From the NCBI GenBank assembly GCA_021234155.1, contig JAJEKV010000013.1, forward strand, positions 7,131,725 to 7,195,724: a stretch of 64,000 nucleotides of DNA. The letters are read 5' to 3'. Under the pieces are notes generated by a model. It saw only the letters and a list, made by a program, of their open reading frames with translations, searched no databases and was not told where the DNA came from. The position numbers were made by a program, and so were the translations under genes. Below, in pieces: positions 10,467-22,547 of this stretch. The stretch is from Isoetes taiwanensis. Taxonomy: Eukaryota; Streptophyta; Lycopodiopsida; Isoetales; Isoetaceae. How positions within the stretch are numbered: the first letter of the stretch is position 1; each line of letters starts with the position of its first letter.

Positions 10467-12055
10467 AATCGCAAATTTTCCGGTTCGGTTAGTGTATTGT
10501 AGGAATTTTTCCGGCAAGTTTTCTTAAGGTTTTCTATTAAGACAACAGAAATTTCCGGCTCTAAATATAAAATATCCGATTGGTCAAAATAACCATAGGC
10601 AATTTTCCGATGGGACCTAAAAAGTTTCCCCAACGCTGATCAGCACCTGCTATTGGGTTTGTTTCTTGCAAATTGGCCTCGCCTAAAGAAGCTTGCCTTT
10701 ATTATCTGTCGGGCCATCATTTGTTGGGTCATCTCATTTCACATTTTCGAACAACTATAATCATATAGCACAACTTTGATATTTGGTTAGGTTTTCAAAT
10801 CCGTTGTCCCTCATAAATCCAAAAACATAGATAGTTTAGAACACACAATATCTTGCAACAATGATTTTGTTGTAGGTGGATCCTGACCTCCACACATGCA
10901 AGAATATACCACACAAATATTCCACTCAATAGCCATGCAAGTGTCATCGCGACACACTAGAATTCGGACAAACTCCAAACAATATAAAATGCACATCAGC
11001 CCTCACTGGGATCACAACAACATCTAATGACGAGGCAACCATCACAAGAACATTTACTTTCTATAAATGGGTTGGGCATTCACATTTTCCATTGTTAATG
11101 GGTCTCGCACATGTGCTTCTATCCCAATTGTCCACTCTATCCCTAACTTTGTGGTGGTCAAAAGTGGCAATCAATATAAGAAGTTAACTTTTTAAATGGT
11201 CTAGAACTTGTCTTTATGTCTCAAATTGGCGTACACTTTCATTTGCTAGTCCTCCATCCTATACTAGATATTTTGTATCACCAACGTCTAATGTTCAACC
11301 CCCTGAAGACTCCGTGTGTTGCATCTGTTGTTTCTTCTTTGGTTGTTTCTTCATCTTCACCAAAAACTCAAGTATTACTTCTATGATTTCAACTTCAGTC
11401 ACCACTTCTTCCATATTTACATCTTCTTTTGTTTCTTCTTTAGTGAGTTCTCTCCTGATCCTGGCATCTCCTCTTATGTCTTCCTTACCTAAGGCGTCTT
11501 TAATGACAGTATGAGATGTCACGTGCTATTGTCCCATTTGTTGCACCTGTGACCACATCTTATGTGCCTCGAACAGTGCAACGCCTAATATGGTGGTAGT
11601 TCCACCATCCTTGTGGAGAAATCTCATGTAGCGCAGGTGGAAGCTCCACTAGCTTCCTCTATAATGATTCCCTTTGACTTCAATGCAGTTGAGTCTGCCC
11701 GGTGCATTAAGCAAGATAAGGGTCATAGTGATGGTTGGAGACATGTTTGATTTAAGATGGCATCTGGCAAAAACGAGCTCCAACAGTTCATCTTGGTGAT
11801 GTAGAATCTAAGGTTTACTTTGCACATAGATAAGCAGAGGGTCCTAGGTATCTTTGCACAGAGGGACTATTTTTCCTCTGGGTTTTAGACCTGTACCTCA
11901 GTTTTTTGTATTTATTTTCATGATTTAATGTGAACATATCTGTCATCTTCTAAAAAAAATCATCACACAATAAAAAATATAAAATCATGTTTCTGCATAA
12001 TGTTAGTTGTGGTTCATGGGCAGTAGTGCAATTTCACACCAACTAAAACAATTTA
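10467..12055. other. unassigned AT-rich DNA
   Basis: Nothing convincing was found. A Lys/Glu-rich minus-strand frame at 11295-11522 is low complexity and has no recognisable domain. Confidence 0.4.
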
Positions 12056-12120
12056 ATCAACTCTATCATTATAGGAGACTTCAACATCACAGAATGCGAA
12101 AGTGAGGACATGCAATATTA
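12056..12120 (+). pseudogene. LINE endonuclease scrap
   Basis: One frame reads INSIIIGDFNITECES and then stops. II.GDFN is the signature of the AP-type endonuclease at the N-terminus of LINE ORF2. Nothing else of the domain is recognisable, so it rests on one motif. Confidence 0.45.
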
Positions 12121-12563
12121 GGAAGAATGATGCCAAAGCTCACATAATAAGTCATCTTCTTGAGGCTCGCGGGCTAGGTGCAATTGAATTATTGCACCTA
12201 AAGACAACATTGTGTCTTGATACTATTCAAGTCAATATTAAACCCACAAGATATAGTGAAGATACAGACGACGCATTATCTCAAGCATCATATGTTAATG
12301 ATGACACCAATAAAGGAGATACTGATTTCAGTTTTTGATATTCAATAACCTCTCCTCCACGAGATGAGATTGGAAGTATTGGGCAACTAAGTCCTGATAG
12401 CATTAGTGATGACTATACTGAAGATGATGGAGTTCCAAGCATTTTAATTTGTATATAAATTTGTGCTTGCATTTGGATGATGATATGAATTGGCGACATT
12501 GATCATTTATGCAATTACATGAAGTGCATACAGAATATGTAATAAAACATTGATATAAAATTA
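12121..12563. other. unassigned DNA
   Basis: A 78-codon open frame (12102-12338) overlaps the LINE scrap. It has an acidic tail but no motif I recognise. Confidence 0.3.
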
Positions 12564-12797
12564 TAGAACTACTAGAAATGGAAAAACCATGGAAAAAACC
12601 ACCCTCATGGGCATCTCTTAAACAACTCAAAATAGAATACATGCTGAAGTCTCAAGAGCTCTACTAGAGTTCTGGTTTTCTAGTGGTACATCACTTTACC
12701 CCTTCTTTTTTCAAGATGTATTCTCGCTTTTGAGTTGTTTAAGAGATGCCCATGAGGGTGGTTCTTTTCCATGGTTTTTCCATTTCTAGTAGTTCTA
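12564..12797. repeat. inverted repeat A, 80-bp arms
   Basis: The arm 12564-12642 matches the reverse complement of 12716-12797 almost completely, around a 73-bp loop. The outer ends read TAGAACTACTAGAAATGG and its complement. The structure resembles a small foldback or MITE-like element. Confidence 0.88.
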
Positions 12798-12800
12798 GAA

Positions 12801-13079
12801 ATGACATTTACCTTCATTTTCATAGAATTGAAGGTAAATGAAGTTCTTGAACTACTAGGTAGTTGCTTGGCAGTTATTTTGTCCTTTGTGATGTCTCCCC
12901 TATTTTAGGTCCCTAGTCTCGTCCATTTCCTTCATCAGCTTCCTCAACGTGCATCTCTTCTTCTTGGAGTTTCAAGCCCCACCCGCCCACCCTTGTTACA
13001 AAATAACTGCCAAGCAACTACCTAGTAGTTCAAGAACTTCATTTACCTTCAATTCTATGAAAATGAAGGTAAATGTCAT
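12801..13079. repeat. inverted repeat B, 80-bp arms
   Basis: The arm 12801-12881 matches the reverse complement of 12998-13079, around a loop of about 116 bp. Each arm contains its own short hairpin (CATTTACCTTCA...TGAAGGTAAATG). It begins 4 bp after inverted repeat A ends, so the two form a tandem pair. Confidence 0.88.
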
Positions 13080-13410
13080 CTGTCAATGTGTTTGACAATA
13101 TAGAATGCTATAAAATTTTCACAAAAGATGACAAAAAAGTACCACAAATATTGACATAAATAACAAATTTGACGATGTTATAAACTCAATGATGTTATAG
13201 TTGATACAAAACTATTGGTACATTTGACTCTAAAATATGTCCCAAACTTCAATACGAGGTCCTGATCAAGATATCGTGAGGTCCCCTTCAATGGTTTGCC
13301 CTGTTGCAATATAGCTCCTTGTATTAGTGCATCCGTGACCGTGAATGTGACAATACGTGGATGGTAAGGGCCTTAAACACCATGTCTGCTTGCCCTAGTC
13401 ATATGTTTGT
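13080..13410. other. unassigned DNA
   Basis: AT-rich sequence with no feature recognised. Confidence 0.4.
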
Positions 13411-13623
13411 TCAGAGCACTAATAGAGCATGTTCTCCTATACGGGGTTGAGGTTTGAGGTAAGCCTTCCTTTGCAAATCAGCCATACTTTTAAGGAGAGT
13501 GTTCTCATTGCGCAGCAATGTCATGCCAGCGACAGACTTTTCTTGGAGGACTGCCATTTGCTTTGTGAGGTCTAATAATGTGTCAACTTGTTTCTGCACT
13601 AATTCCTGTAAGGAACAAATCAT
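13411..13623 (-). CDS. short coiled-coil ORF, unidentified
   Basis: This 70-residue minus frame has heptad-like spacing of hydrophobic residues (LVQKQVDTLLDLTKQMAVLQ, then LLRNENTLLKSMADLQ) and would form a coiled coil. I do not recognise a family. Upstream on minus, frames at 13662-13994 are rich in repeated Met/Leu and shift frame, so if this is part of a gene it is fragmentary. It could equally be a relic of a transposon protein. Confidence 0.25.
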   Translation of the reverse strand: MICSLQELVQKQVDTLLDLTKQMAVLQEKSVAGMTLLRNENTLLKSMADLQRKAYLKPQPRIGEHALLVL

Positions 13624-13899
13624 ACCTTTATGTGATGCAAATCAATAGTTCCATTCTCGTTTTAGTGCCATTCTCGTTTTAGTGCCACTTGTCTAGACAA
13701 TCGAGCTAAATGAAGATGGATAGATACCCCAATGAAGCGCTCACTATTATGATTGGAACCATGGAAAGGCTCAGTCATTAGAAGCATTATCCTTCCCCGT
13801 TGCTCCAACAGCAGCATCGCCTCCATGGGCCGCATCACAAGTCTTCGTCGTAACAGCATCAAAATTCTTATCTTGAACAACATCAGAATTCTTTTATGA

Positions 13900-14077
13900 A
13901 TGAGTAATAGAGGAGAAATCTCTGTTCCTGTGGGATATAAGCCGAATATGCCAACCATCAGCTTGTTGTGTAGAGATAGAACGAAGATTGACAACTTTAT
14001 CTGGCTTGCTCCATTTCTAGAACTAGAACTATTTGATATTCTAGAAGGCCTTGAGGATTGGAAAATTGATGCATCAA
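13900..14077 (+). pseudogene. 5' piece of an unidentified gene split by LINE-A
   Basis: An open frame beginning MSNRGEISVPVGYKPN runs to the LINE-A insertion point, ending WKIDAS within the 12-bp target duplication. The same reading phase resumes at 40790 with VDASKGVDGGD, so the two pieces appear to be one frame split by LINE-A. I do not recognise the protein. The start shown is simply the first ATG of the open stretch; no promoter or splice evidence supports it. Confidence 0.4.
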
Positions 14078-14460
14078 GAAAAAAAAGTTCAGTTAGGATT
14101 GGATGGACACGTCAGCAATGTGCGCATTGTTTCTTGATTTCTTTGTCCTACTCGATTCAAACTCAATTCTTGGTGAATTCTCATGGATTTCCAAAAGGTT
14201 TGGAGTCGATTTTGTGGATCAATCCTGCTAGCCTTGCAGGGGCTTGCATTCCTCATGATTATTGACGTTAGAATCTTCAGATGAATACCATAATCTTTAC
14301 AATTATGAAGCATAATTCGAGGCTAACTTGTGGGTTTTTGAAAGGATCACCTTTGGAACTGTGGAATTCTTTAACCTGTAATCAGTTCTTTCCCGAAGAG
14401 CTATTCACATCATAATACTCCTTTATGCCGAGTTCAGTGGAATTTGAAACCATGGAAAAA

Positions 14461-15182
14461 ATTAATGGCTATTAATAGCCAAATGGCGATTTTTTAGGGG
14501 GTCTAGACAATTTTTGCGGCGAATTTTATGAAGGGAGATTTCTTTAAAAAAAAATAAAAAATAGCCATAGTTAAAACAAGTACTCCGCTATTTTTTTAGG
14601 ATTAGCCAAACTATTTTCCCCCCTTTTCCTAAAGAAAAAGGGATTACCCAAAATGAATTCTTATTATAGACTTTTATACATCCCCACCTACCATCATCAG
14701 TGATACTAGTTTTTCAACATATGAATTTTTTATTATATATACCGTATATAAATCTTCAAAAAAGAATTGTAAAAGATGGCCAATATCCCTATAGATGCTT
14801 GAGTTGGTTGCATAACATCTTCCTTTAAGGGCTAGAGATAAGTGCAACTTGATCATTATATCTAAAAGATGTCATTGCATTGAATGTAGTTCAGACTATT
14901 GATGTGATAAGCTATGTTGTGAGCTTCTGTTAAAAGTTTTTTAATATTATTGTATGTTTCTTGATTATTGATTATTATTTGTAGTTGTAGTACAATATAT
15001 CTAAAGCTACAAAATTTACATTTTCAGTATTTTCCAGTTAGAAAAATAGCTAAGTGAAAGTTTATAATACTTAAAGGCTTCGCCAAGTCCAAATACATAT
15101 AAATGTAATGATAATAATAACTTTAGCCAAATGTATATCATAAAATATAGTAAAATTTTGAAAAATAGCCAAACCAATTTTT
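14461..15182. mobile_element. 722-bp AT-rich insertion with 9-bp target duplication
   Basis: ATGGAAAAA occurs at 14452-14460 and again at 15183-15191. The ends share an inverted GGCTATT motif (TAATGGCTATT on the left; TTTGGCTATT when the right end is reversed). A 9-bp duplication is typical of Mutator-like elements. No transposase is encoded. The repeat is A-rich, so chance cannot be excluded. Confidence 0.45.
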
Positions 15183-15719
15183 ATGGAAAAAGATGCTTAA
15201 TTTTTTCCCTGTTTGAAACTGAAATCACCGATTCTTGGCTTTAGGAATTTGTTGGAAACAAAGAAATTGCAGCTTCTAGCATATTCAGTGTGCATTATGA
15301 TTGGACGGATGTGAAAATTCTGGTCAAAGTGTATTCTGAGCAATGAATTCTTTCTGTAACTCGAAATGTTTTTTAGGCTTATTGTGTCTTCAATTTGTGC
15401 AATTTGGCTTCGATTGGCTTTCCATTCTCTTAATCTAGATAGGTCCCCTGTTTTCCCTCTTCCTTGTCTTGCCATTGTCTTTTGATATTCTCTCCTGCGC
15501 CATGCCTATTTTCCTCATGCCTTTGTAGTTTTCCCCTAGTTCTTTTGTTATGGAATTTAAAAGAGAGGATTACCTTAAATTTTTATTCTTTCACGCTTTT
15601 GCTGATCTTGCGCCTCTGATCGTCCCAAACTTCTTCAACAGTTAAGATCTTATCATGAAAATCCTAAAGATTTCATTTTCTTTGGTAATTTTGCTAACTC
15701 ATTGTGTGGGTAGTCTCTG

Positions 15720-15828
15720 ATGGATCCCCTGTCCTTCAAACTTCCATGCTGGGACAATTATTCAAAAGATCCTGATTATCGTGGTCAATTGCCAGCCTTG
15801 AATCCCACCACAAGTGTTCCGCCGCCTT
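15720..15828 (+). pseudogene. LINE-A ORF1, first piece
   Basis: The frame opens MDPLSFKLPCWDNYSKDPDY and reaches SVPPP at the hAT-like insertion. Skipping the inserted element and one copy of its 5-bp duplication, the frame continues at 19424 as YGEIRSTQDKHSYGFLNKAL. ORF1 proteins of L1 elements bind the element RNA. The leader upstream (14083-15719) is about 0.9 kb without its own insertion. Confidence 0.7.
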
Positions 15829-18800
15829 CAGTGTTGTCAGGTACGTTTAGTACGGTACGGGTATTATACGTACTTAACGTATTAATACCGTATGCATACC
15901 TCTCATTTAAAAAGTACTTTAAATATGTTTTTTGGAATTATAAGATACTTATTAAATATGTAAAATACATACTTTACGTATAGTACGTTAAGTACTTCCT
16001 GTAACTTTTTAGAACTGTTATTTCTTGTATTGTAGTTTTGTAATAACAACTAATATGAAGAACTTCAAGTTTTAAATAATGAACCAGAATATATTACTCT
16101 AGAAAATTAAGCATTTCTCAAAGTTTTCAATCCAAAATATATCTATTTAAGAGTGATATATTCTACTTTGCAATCTACACCTACAGACAAATAAATTTAA
16201 GTAATTGTTGCTCATTTGTCGCATCCGGAGTTATTAACTGCCGCTGACTTTCTGTATTTCTTTCTTGGCATGAATGCAAGCTACTGAAGTATTAAGGAGC
16301 AGATCTTCCTCCTGCCATGATAAAACAAGGAGAAAAGTGGGTCTGCATCTCCATCTCCATTCCGATTCGCCGGCTAGGATAAGAAGAAAGAGGGGGAAAT
16401 GCAGAGGTTTTGGGTTTTTATTTGCAAGAAGTTTTTTTTTTTTTTTTTTTTTTTTTAAATGATGATTAATTTAACACTATCTTGTCCAGAAACTCTCATG
16501 CTAGGCATGAAGGCAATTTGATAAAACTGATACTATGGTCAGACTGAATACATGAAGTTCGACAAATGACTAGTATTTCTATTAGGAAATATTTATGCTC
16601 CTTCATTAAGGCACAAATATACTTGAGTGAATACACCACTGTTCTATAACATTTGTAGTGGCCTACGCCTATCCATAGACCTATCCATAAACTGAGGTTG
16701 AATCCAATGCTGGAAATATCCTTGAGCTTAGAATTAATATCAAAGCATAACCAATACATCTTGGAATAATTGACCCCATGAACACACTGATCTAAAACTA
16801 ATGGTGCAGACTAATAGTTGTTAATTAATATTACAACTCTAATGTATACCCAAATGGGTGGAGGATTTTATTTTCTCAAATGGGCTTTAGCAGATATTCA
16901 CATCTTACTCTAAAAGTCCTGTTGCTAGATAGCGGAACTGCCACATAGACTTTGAACTAAGACACATCCCACAGTATACCTAACCAGATTTGGACTTCTC
17001 TCACAATTCCGGCAGACCTTGAGATATGGAGGACCGATTCTATCTTATGTTATCTGACACTCCTAGTGAAGCGGCAAAGGCAATAAACCGATAGTTCTCC
17101 TGTAGCTGGTAAGATCTGTCTTTAGCATCTAACCTAGGTCTTAAACACGTTTCAGTTCGATGATTGTACTTCATGCATCTTAAATACAGACGGCAATAGC
17201 CTCGATGCTTCATAGTGCTAAATTAGAACTCAGGGATAATATAGGTGTCCCAAAAATGGAATACTTAGATTTAGACCAAAACCCTTATACTTCAAGTTCA
17301 GATGAAGATGCACTGAGGGAAGAACGCCTACAGGCTGAATTTGTTGCTTGCATGACCGACTCTGAATGTGCTGAGTATAATAAAACCATGGCTGATTACA
17401 AAGGCAACTATGGGCAAAAAAGAAATGCTTGCGGTAATAAGGCATTTACTGGTAACAAGAAGCAAAGTGGCAGTTCCAACAGCCAACACAGTAAATTACA
17501 AGACAAAGACTCTACTATTGAGCTATCCATACCCGAGACTCAGCAGGACGAAGACTATTCCTCTGATCAAGAAGACCTTCAGGTAACATATTCATAGTTG
17601 AAATGGAAATCTAGTACAGGAATTTGTCTGCAATATACACTGGTCTGAAGGATCAGTGAACTCTGCCCTGTGATCCTATACTTTAAATCAGGTTTACTCT
17701 ATTAAATAAACACTTTAACTCTGTCTCACATACATACTCTTATGCATTTCTGCTTTCCTAGTTCATTTCTGTAAAAGAATGCATGTTATATTTTGCCAAG
17801 CTCCTGTATTCACCCTGTTCTTCAAACATGCAGGGCAAAAGGTTACAAAGGCTGAACGGTGATAAACCGGGAAGTCTCATTGTACCTTTTGGCCCTTCAT
17901 GCTTTACCACTCCAGTGCTAATGTCATGATTGATTGGCTGCAGGTACCGAGCTTCCCCTACCTTTGTCATTTTTTGTTTCTGCTGTGCTTGAAGACCGTG
18001 GTTATTTCTGGAGACCAGATGGGATTGTACAGTTTTCTGAATGAAATAGACAATGATGACTGAAGCAAATTTTTATGGTTTACTTTCTTGAAACCCTGAT
18101 CTATCAAGTGGTAACTAGTACTTCCTCCTTTATTGTCTTGCTGCTCAAAACTTTCCTGGTAACAAAACAGTGATTTTCTGAATGTACTGTATACGTTTTC
18201 CCCTTCATTTAGAATACTATGAAGTTTCTTTTATGATGGGCTGGCCAAATACATTTGATTGGCAGTAGTTTTTGCAGACCTATGGTAACTAATGTATTTG
18301 CCCAAGTATCAAACTGGCATTTTGCTGAAAACATATGGGATATTTTGATTTAGCATCTTGAATGGTCCATCTTTATTTTGTAACTTAAGGAAGTCCTGTT
18401 TCTCTCTTTCTCCTATGATTAATTGGATAACATGCTGCAATAACAGCAACATTATCATTCCCAAAATGGGCATTTGCTGTAAATACTTAACCAAATTATC
18501 TTCTCACTTGTATTTATGCTTTTTTACAAATTCGTGTTAGATATAATACACCATTCAATTTGATGCAAGTGGACATGCATAGGCTTATTGACCCTTAGTG
18601 GCTTTGTACCTATACTCCATGCATAACTTATAGTAAAAGGAAAAAAAGATTATGACATTATGATTGATGTGTCACTTAAAAATCAATTTATCAGACTATA
18701 TTGTCCAAATTAGTTGACTGCTCTTAAAAAACTTAAATAACCAAGTGAAGGTTAAATACATGCTTGAAACGACCATAAAACTTTTCATACTGTTACTAAT

Positions 18801-19423
18801 TTATCAAATAGATTATTTCTACACTTCAAGATATCTGGTCATATAGGGGCTAGGGGAAATGGTTCACAAAGTTTATGTAACATATGGTTATCCAGATCTA
18901 GTATTTCTGTTCTTGGGTCACATGACACAAAGGTTTAAGATTTCTTTTCAAAACAATGGCTTATGTCCTATGGAAATAAGTAACGAGACTAAAAGATTGT
19001 AGGTACCAGATTTGAATGCATATTCAAATAATTGGATTGATAAGACAATGGACGGATAGACTGAAACTGATGCGTGGCCTAGGATTCTAGGCCAGGCCGG
19101 TTTTTTTTTTTTTTTAAACTACAATTCCATAATTTCCCTAATGTCTAAAGTCTCCTAATGTGTTTTTTACTCCTATTCAACAATACATAATAATGTATAT
19201 TTCCTAATGTATAATTTTACTAATTCTATTGATCTAATGTCATTTGGACGCTTTTTTTTTAAAGTACGTATCATACGTATTGTATGTATTAATACGTTAA
19301 GTATGGTGTTAATAAAATAAGAGCTCAATTTGACCTGTCAACTTATAGGTATAGTACGTATAGTACTGTGAGGAAGGTACGGGACGTATGTAAATGTAAA
19401 ATACGGGTACGTAAACAACACTG
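15829..19423. mobile_element. hAT-like DNA transposon, 3.6 kb, 5-bp target duplication
   Basis: The left end is CAGTGTTGTCAGGTACG; the right end, reversed, is CAGTGTTGTTTACGTACCC. GCCTT flanks both sides (15824-15828 and 19424-19428). Removing the element and one GCCTT restores the LINE ORF1 frame, which confirms the boundaries. CAGTGTTGT-type ends are common in hAT elements. Those usually duplicate 8 bp, but a 5-bp group is known. Both subterminal regions (15840-16000 and 19255-19420) are dense in TACGTA-like motifs, as expected of transposase-binding repeats. Only one plausible exon (17190-17582) is visible, so it is probably non-autonomous. Confidence 0.75.
17190..17582 (+). pseudogene. 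exon within the hAT-like element, acidic/hydrophilic protein
   Basis: A 393-bp open exon lies between a TTAAATACAG acceptor and a CAG|GTAACA donor. It encodes MLHSAKLELRDNIGVP, an acidic stretch (SSSDEDALREERLQAE), a Cys-containing segment and an acidic tail (QQDEDYSSDQEDLQ). Its place in the element and its acidic C-terminus fit the last exon of a hAT transposase, but the diagnostic hAT dimerisation motif was not found. A captured host exon is the alternative. Confidence 0.4.
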
Positions 19424-21482
19424 GCCTTATGGAGAGATTAGATCGACCCAGGATAAGCATTCATATGGTTTTCTAAACAAGGCTCTTGGAAACTCTCCGA
19501 CCTTTTAAACCCCTACTTGGAGCAAAAAAGTGCGAACTTTTCAATGGTATTTCCTTGAATCTCCTTTCAGTGCATGTTAAATTAAATACTTTTCAGGATT
19601 CCGTTGTAATTGTGAAAGTAAACAAACATGGGATCAAATTGGATAATTGGTCCTTTTGCTTGAATCTTCACAAAGGCATTTTTGATTAATGTTGTATATT
19701 GGCCTCAATCCCCTTATATTATGATTGAATATGGAAGCAAAAGAACTGCAATTTTTTTCTCAACCATGGACCCTTAACTTTGAATCCTTTCAGCTTTCCT
19801 TTCTCAAATGGGACCCTAAATTTGAAATTGATCTCTCAAAAGAAATTCCTTTGCAAATACCCTTTCAAGATGTTTTTGGACAGAGATCCTATCTATCATT
19901 AAGGTGGTCTGGATTGCCACCTCATTGCCAAATTTGTACGATCAGACACTTCTGGTATGAAAACTGCAAGAAAAAAATGGTTAATCCTTATCAGGTGGTC
20001 AATCAACATGATAATCAAAATGATGATTGCCAAGTCAATTAGCAGGTCAACCAACAAGTCAACAAAGCTGGTCAAGTATTTAACAATCAACATTTGAATC
20101 ATAATTCAAATGGCACAGTCATTGACTAGGTCTCTTACAAGTCTGATTCAGGTATTATAACTAGAGATAACAACATTGTTTGGACTAAGGTCAATGGCAG
20201 TTACAAAAGAATTCAAAGAAAGAAAATGATGAGAGAAGCACAGGCTCAGAAAGATAGGGCAGTCCAAAATAAGGAAAGTGACGGATCTTCATGACACTCT
20301 GAATAAAACTATTTTGGATGCTAAATGTTTATCTAGCAAAAATGATTCAGTACTTGATGCTTCAAACCAATACAAGGGTAAGAGTGATTCATTAGGCAAG
20401 AAAAGCAAACATTATTCAAAGAAAGTAGTGAAGCAGGCTGAATATGTCAATGAGAAGGAGTATGCCAATGAAGGTGAGATAAATCCATCAGATACCATTG
20501 TGGAAGTTGTCCCTGCTCCACCACCAAATGCTGCTATCTTGAATAAAAATGTTCATGGTGAAATTGGCAAAGAAGCTAATGCACAAACTGTGAATTATGG
20601 ACATCCAACAAAGGAAGTTCCTGCTACAGTTCTAGTGCAACATAATAAACAGATGGAGGAGGGTCAAATAATTGGTAATTCTAACCAATTCCAGGTATTA
20701 GCTGACCTTAACTCTAATCTTGATGTTGACTTAATGTTGAGCAATCACCTTCCTAGATCCAACCAATTACATGTGCCAAGCTTTTCTCCTATTGCCAAAT
20801 CTGCTAATACACAGACTACTCTCATTGATCTTTCCCCAATCATTAATATAGACAATCCTTCGCCCTGCATTATTTCCTCAGAGATTGCAGAGCAATTAGC
20901 TTCATTACAGGAGGGGTTGAAGTTGGACTTACAGCAAATTGTTCAATATTCATTGAGTTTGATGGATGATGATATAGTCAAGGATACTCCTGAAAGAGAT
21001 TTGGGGGCAAATATGGAGAAAAATATGGATCAAATAGTGGTTGTTGAATGGAATAATGTGGTCAAAGAAAACAGTGGTGCTGGTATAGACCTCACAAAAC
21101 ATGACTCTTCCCTCTCAAGGCAAATTTAAGTTAGTTCTGTTTTGTAATAAGGATAAAAATATAAATTTAAATGTCCTTTCTACTTCTTCCCTGTGTAAAA
21201 ACGAAATGTTTGATTTTATTCCAGGAGGGATCTCAGATGATAGTGATTGTGAGGTGGATATGGAAACTGGGAAAAGGATGATTTCTTGTCTGACAATCTT
21301 CCTTCTTTTGTTATAAACAAGAAGGATATATCTCTGCCTTCTAATGGAAAGGTCAAGGCTAAGAGAGGTGATTTATCTTTAACAGCCCTCACTAATCTGA
21401 ACAATACACCTGCTGCTAATACTAGAAGTAAAATTAAAAAGGGGAAGGAGAAAAGAAGATCTGTCAGAGTTTTTCCTTTTCT
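19424..21482 (+). pseudogene. LINE-A ORF1, remaining part with CCHC-like site
   Basis: ORF1 continues in pieces. In the frame at 19725-20042, PFQDVFGQRSYLSLRWSGLP is followed by HCQICTIRHFWYENCKKK, the DUF4283-plus-zinc-knuckle layout of plant L1 ORF1 (Y.GLP..C..C...GH....C). Here GH has become RHFW. A TAG near 20041 separates it from a long hydrophilic open stretch, 20278-21129, ending DLTKHDSSLSRQI. A last piece (21286-21482) has TRSKIKKGKEKRRS and runs without a stop into ORF2. The protein would bind LINE RNA. Several stops and frameshifts make it non-functional. Confidence 0.75.
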
Positions 21483-21516
21483 CTTTATCTTTGTTGTCTT
21501 TGGTGTTGATCCTCTT

Positions 21517-22377
21517 ATGAAGATCCTTTCTTGGAATGTTAGGGGTGTTAAAGGCCCTCTTAAAAGAAGGAGAGTTATCTTTCAAGTCAGAAACTATAAT
21601 GTTGACATTATCCTTCTCCAGGAAGTTAAGAAGCTCCCAAAGTTTGAAGCTTCAGATCTTAGTGATTGGATTTACCCTGGTGCTTCATCTACTTGGATTG
21701 AAGCTAGTGGTAGAAGTGGTGATCTTGCTATTATTTGGAGAAACATTAAACATGTTTCCTTTTTCAATTCCCCCTCCAAGATGTGGCAGGCTGTTATGTA
21801 CATAATTCAAGACTCTATTTTTGGTGTTGTGAATGTTTATGCTTCCACCAATCCTAAACAAAGGGAATCCCCGTGGACCCAGATCGCTTCTGATCCCTAG
21901 TAAGCCTACTAACATCGATGATTGTTGCTGGTGACTTTAACAACACTCCATCCTGGAATATGAAGCTTGGCAACAAAATTAATATGTCTGGCTTAGAAAG
22001 GCAAAATATGGATTCTTTTATGTCTGATTCCTCTTTGATTTATGTGCCTTCTTCCACTGCTACTTTCACATGGTCTAATAAACAAAAGGGGGATTAAAGA
22101 GTCTACTGTGCTTTGGATAGGTTCTATATCTGCAGTCCAGATTCTTCTTTCTGGGATAACTGTTATGTCAGTAGTGATAAATGTACTGCTATTTCTTCAT
22201 CATCAACCCCAATTTCTAAATACTCATCATTTGACTCAGATTTCAAGAGATGGAAGTGTCTCTTACAAATTCAATTGTGCCTTGCTTAACAATGACAACT
22301 TTGTAAAAGACTTCAGAAAATTTTATCCGAATATTTACATTGAAAGCAATGGTCATTCTATGAAGAAGTTCTACTGA
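21517..22377 (+). pseudogene. LINE-A ORF2 endonuclease domain
   Basis: ORF2 begins at ATG 21517 with MKILSWNVRGVKGPLKRR, the hallmark N-terminus of plant L1 ORF2. The AP-type endonuclease nicks the target DNA to prime reverse transcription. VDIILLQEVKK supplies the catalytic Glu region. After a stop at 21898 the domain continues in another frame with MIVAGDFNNTPSWN (GDFN motif) and SSTATFTWSN. A second break follows at about 22096. The upstream ORF1 tail is open into this start, so the two ORFs overlap or fuse in this copy. Confidence 0.85.
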
Positions 22378-22547
22378 TTAAGAATTGGATCAAAGAGTGG
22401 TCTAAAAGTAGACATTTGTTGAGACTAAAAGAGAATGAAAGCTTTCTTTTTCAGATGAGGGAAATACTCTAACTTCTTTTTCAAAGTGGCCAAAAATAGG
22501 CTTCTTAGAAATTATATCACCTGCTTAGAACTGATGCAGGTACTATT

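Noticed and set aside
11295-11522. Lys/Glu-rich minus-strand ORF
   Set aside because: Low-complexity TTC/TCT-rich DNA on plus. No domain and no neighbouring coding signal.
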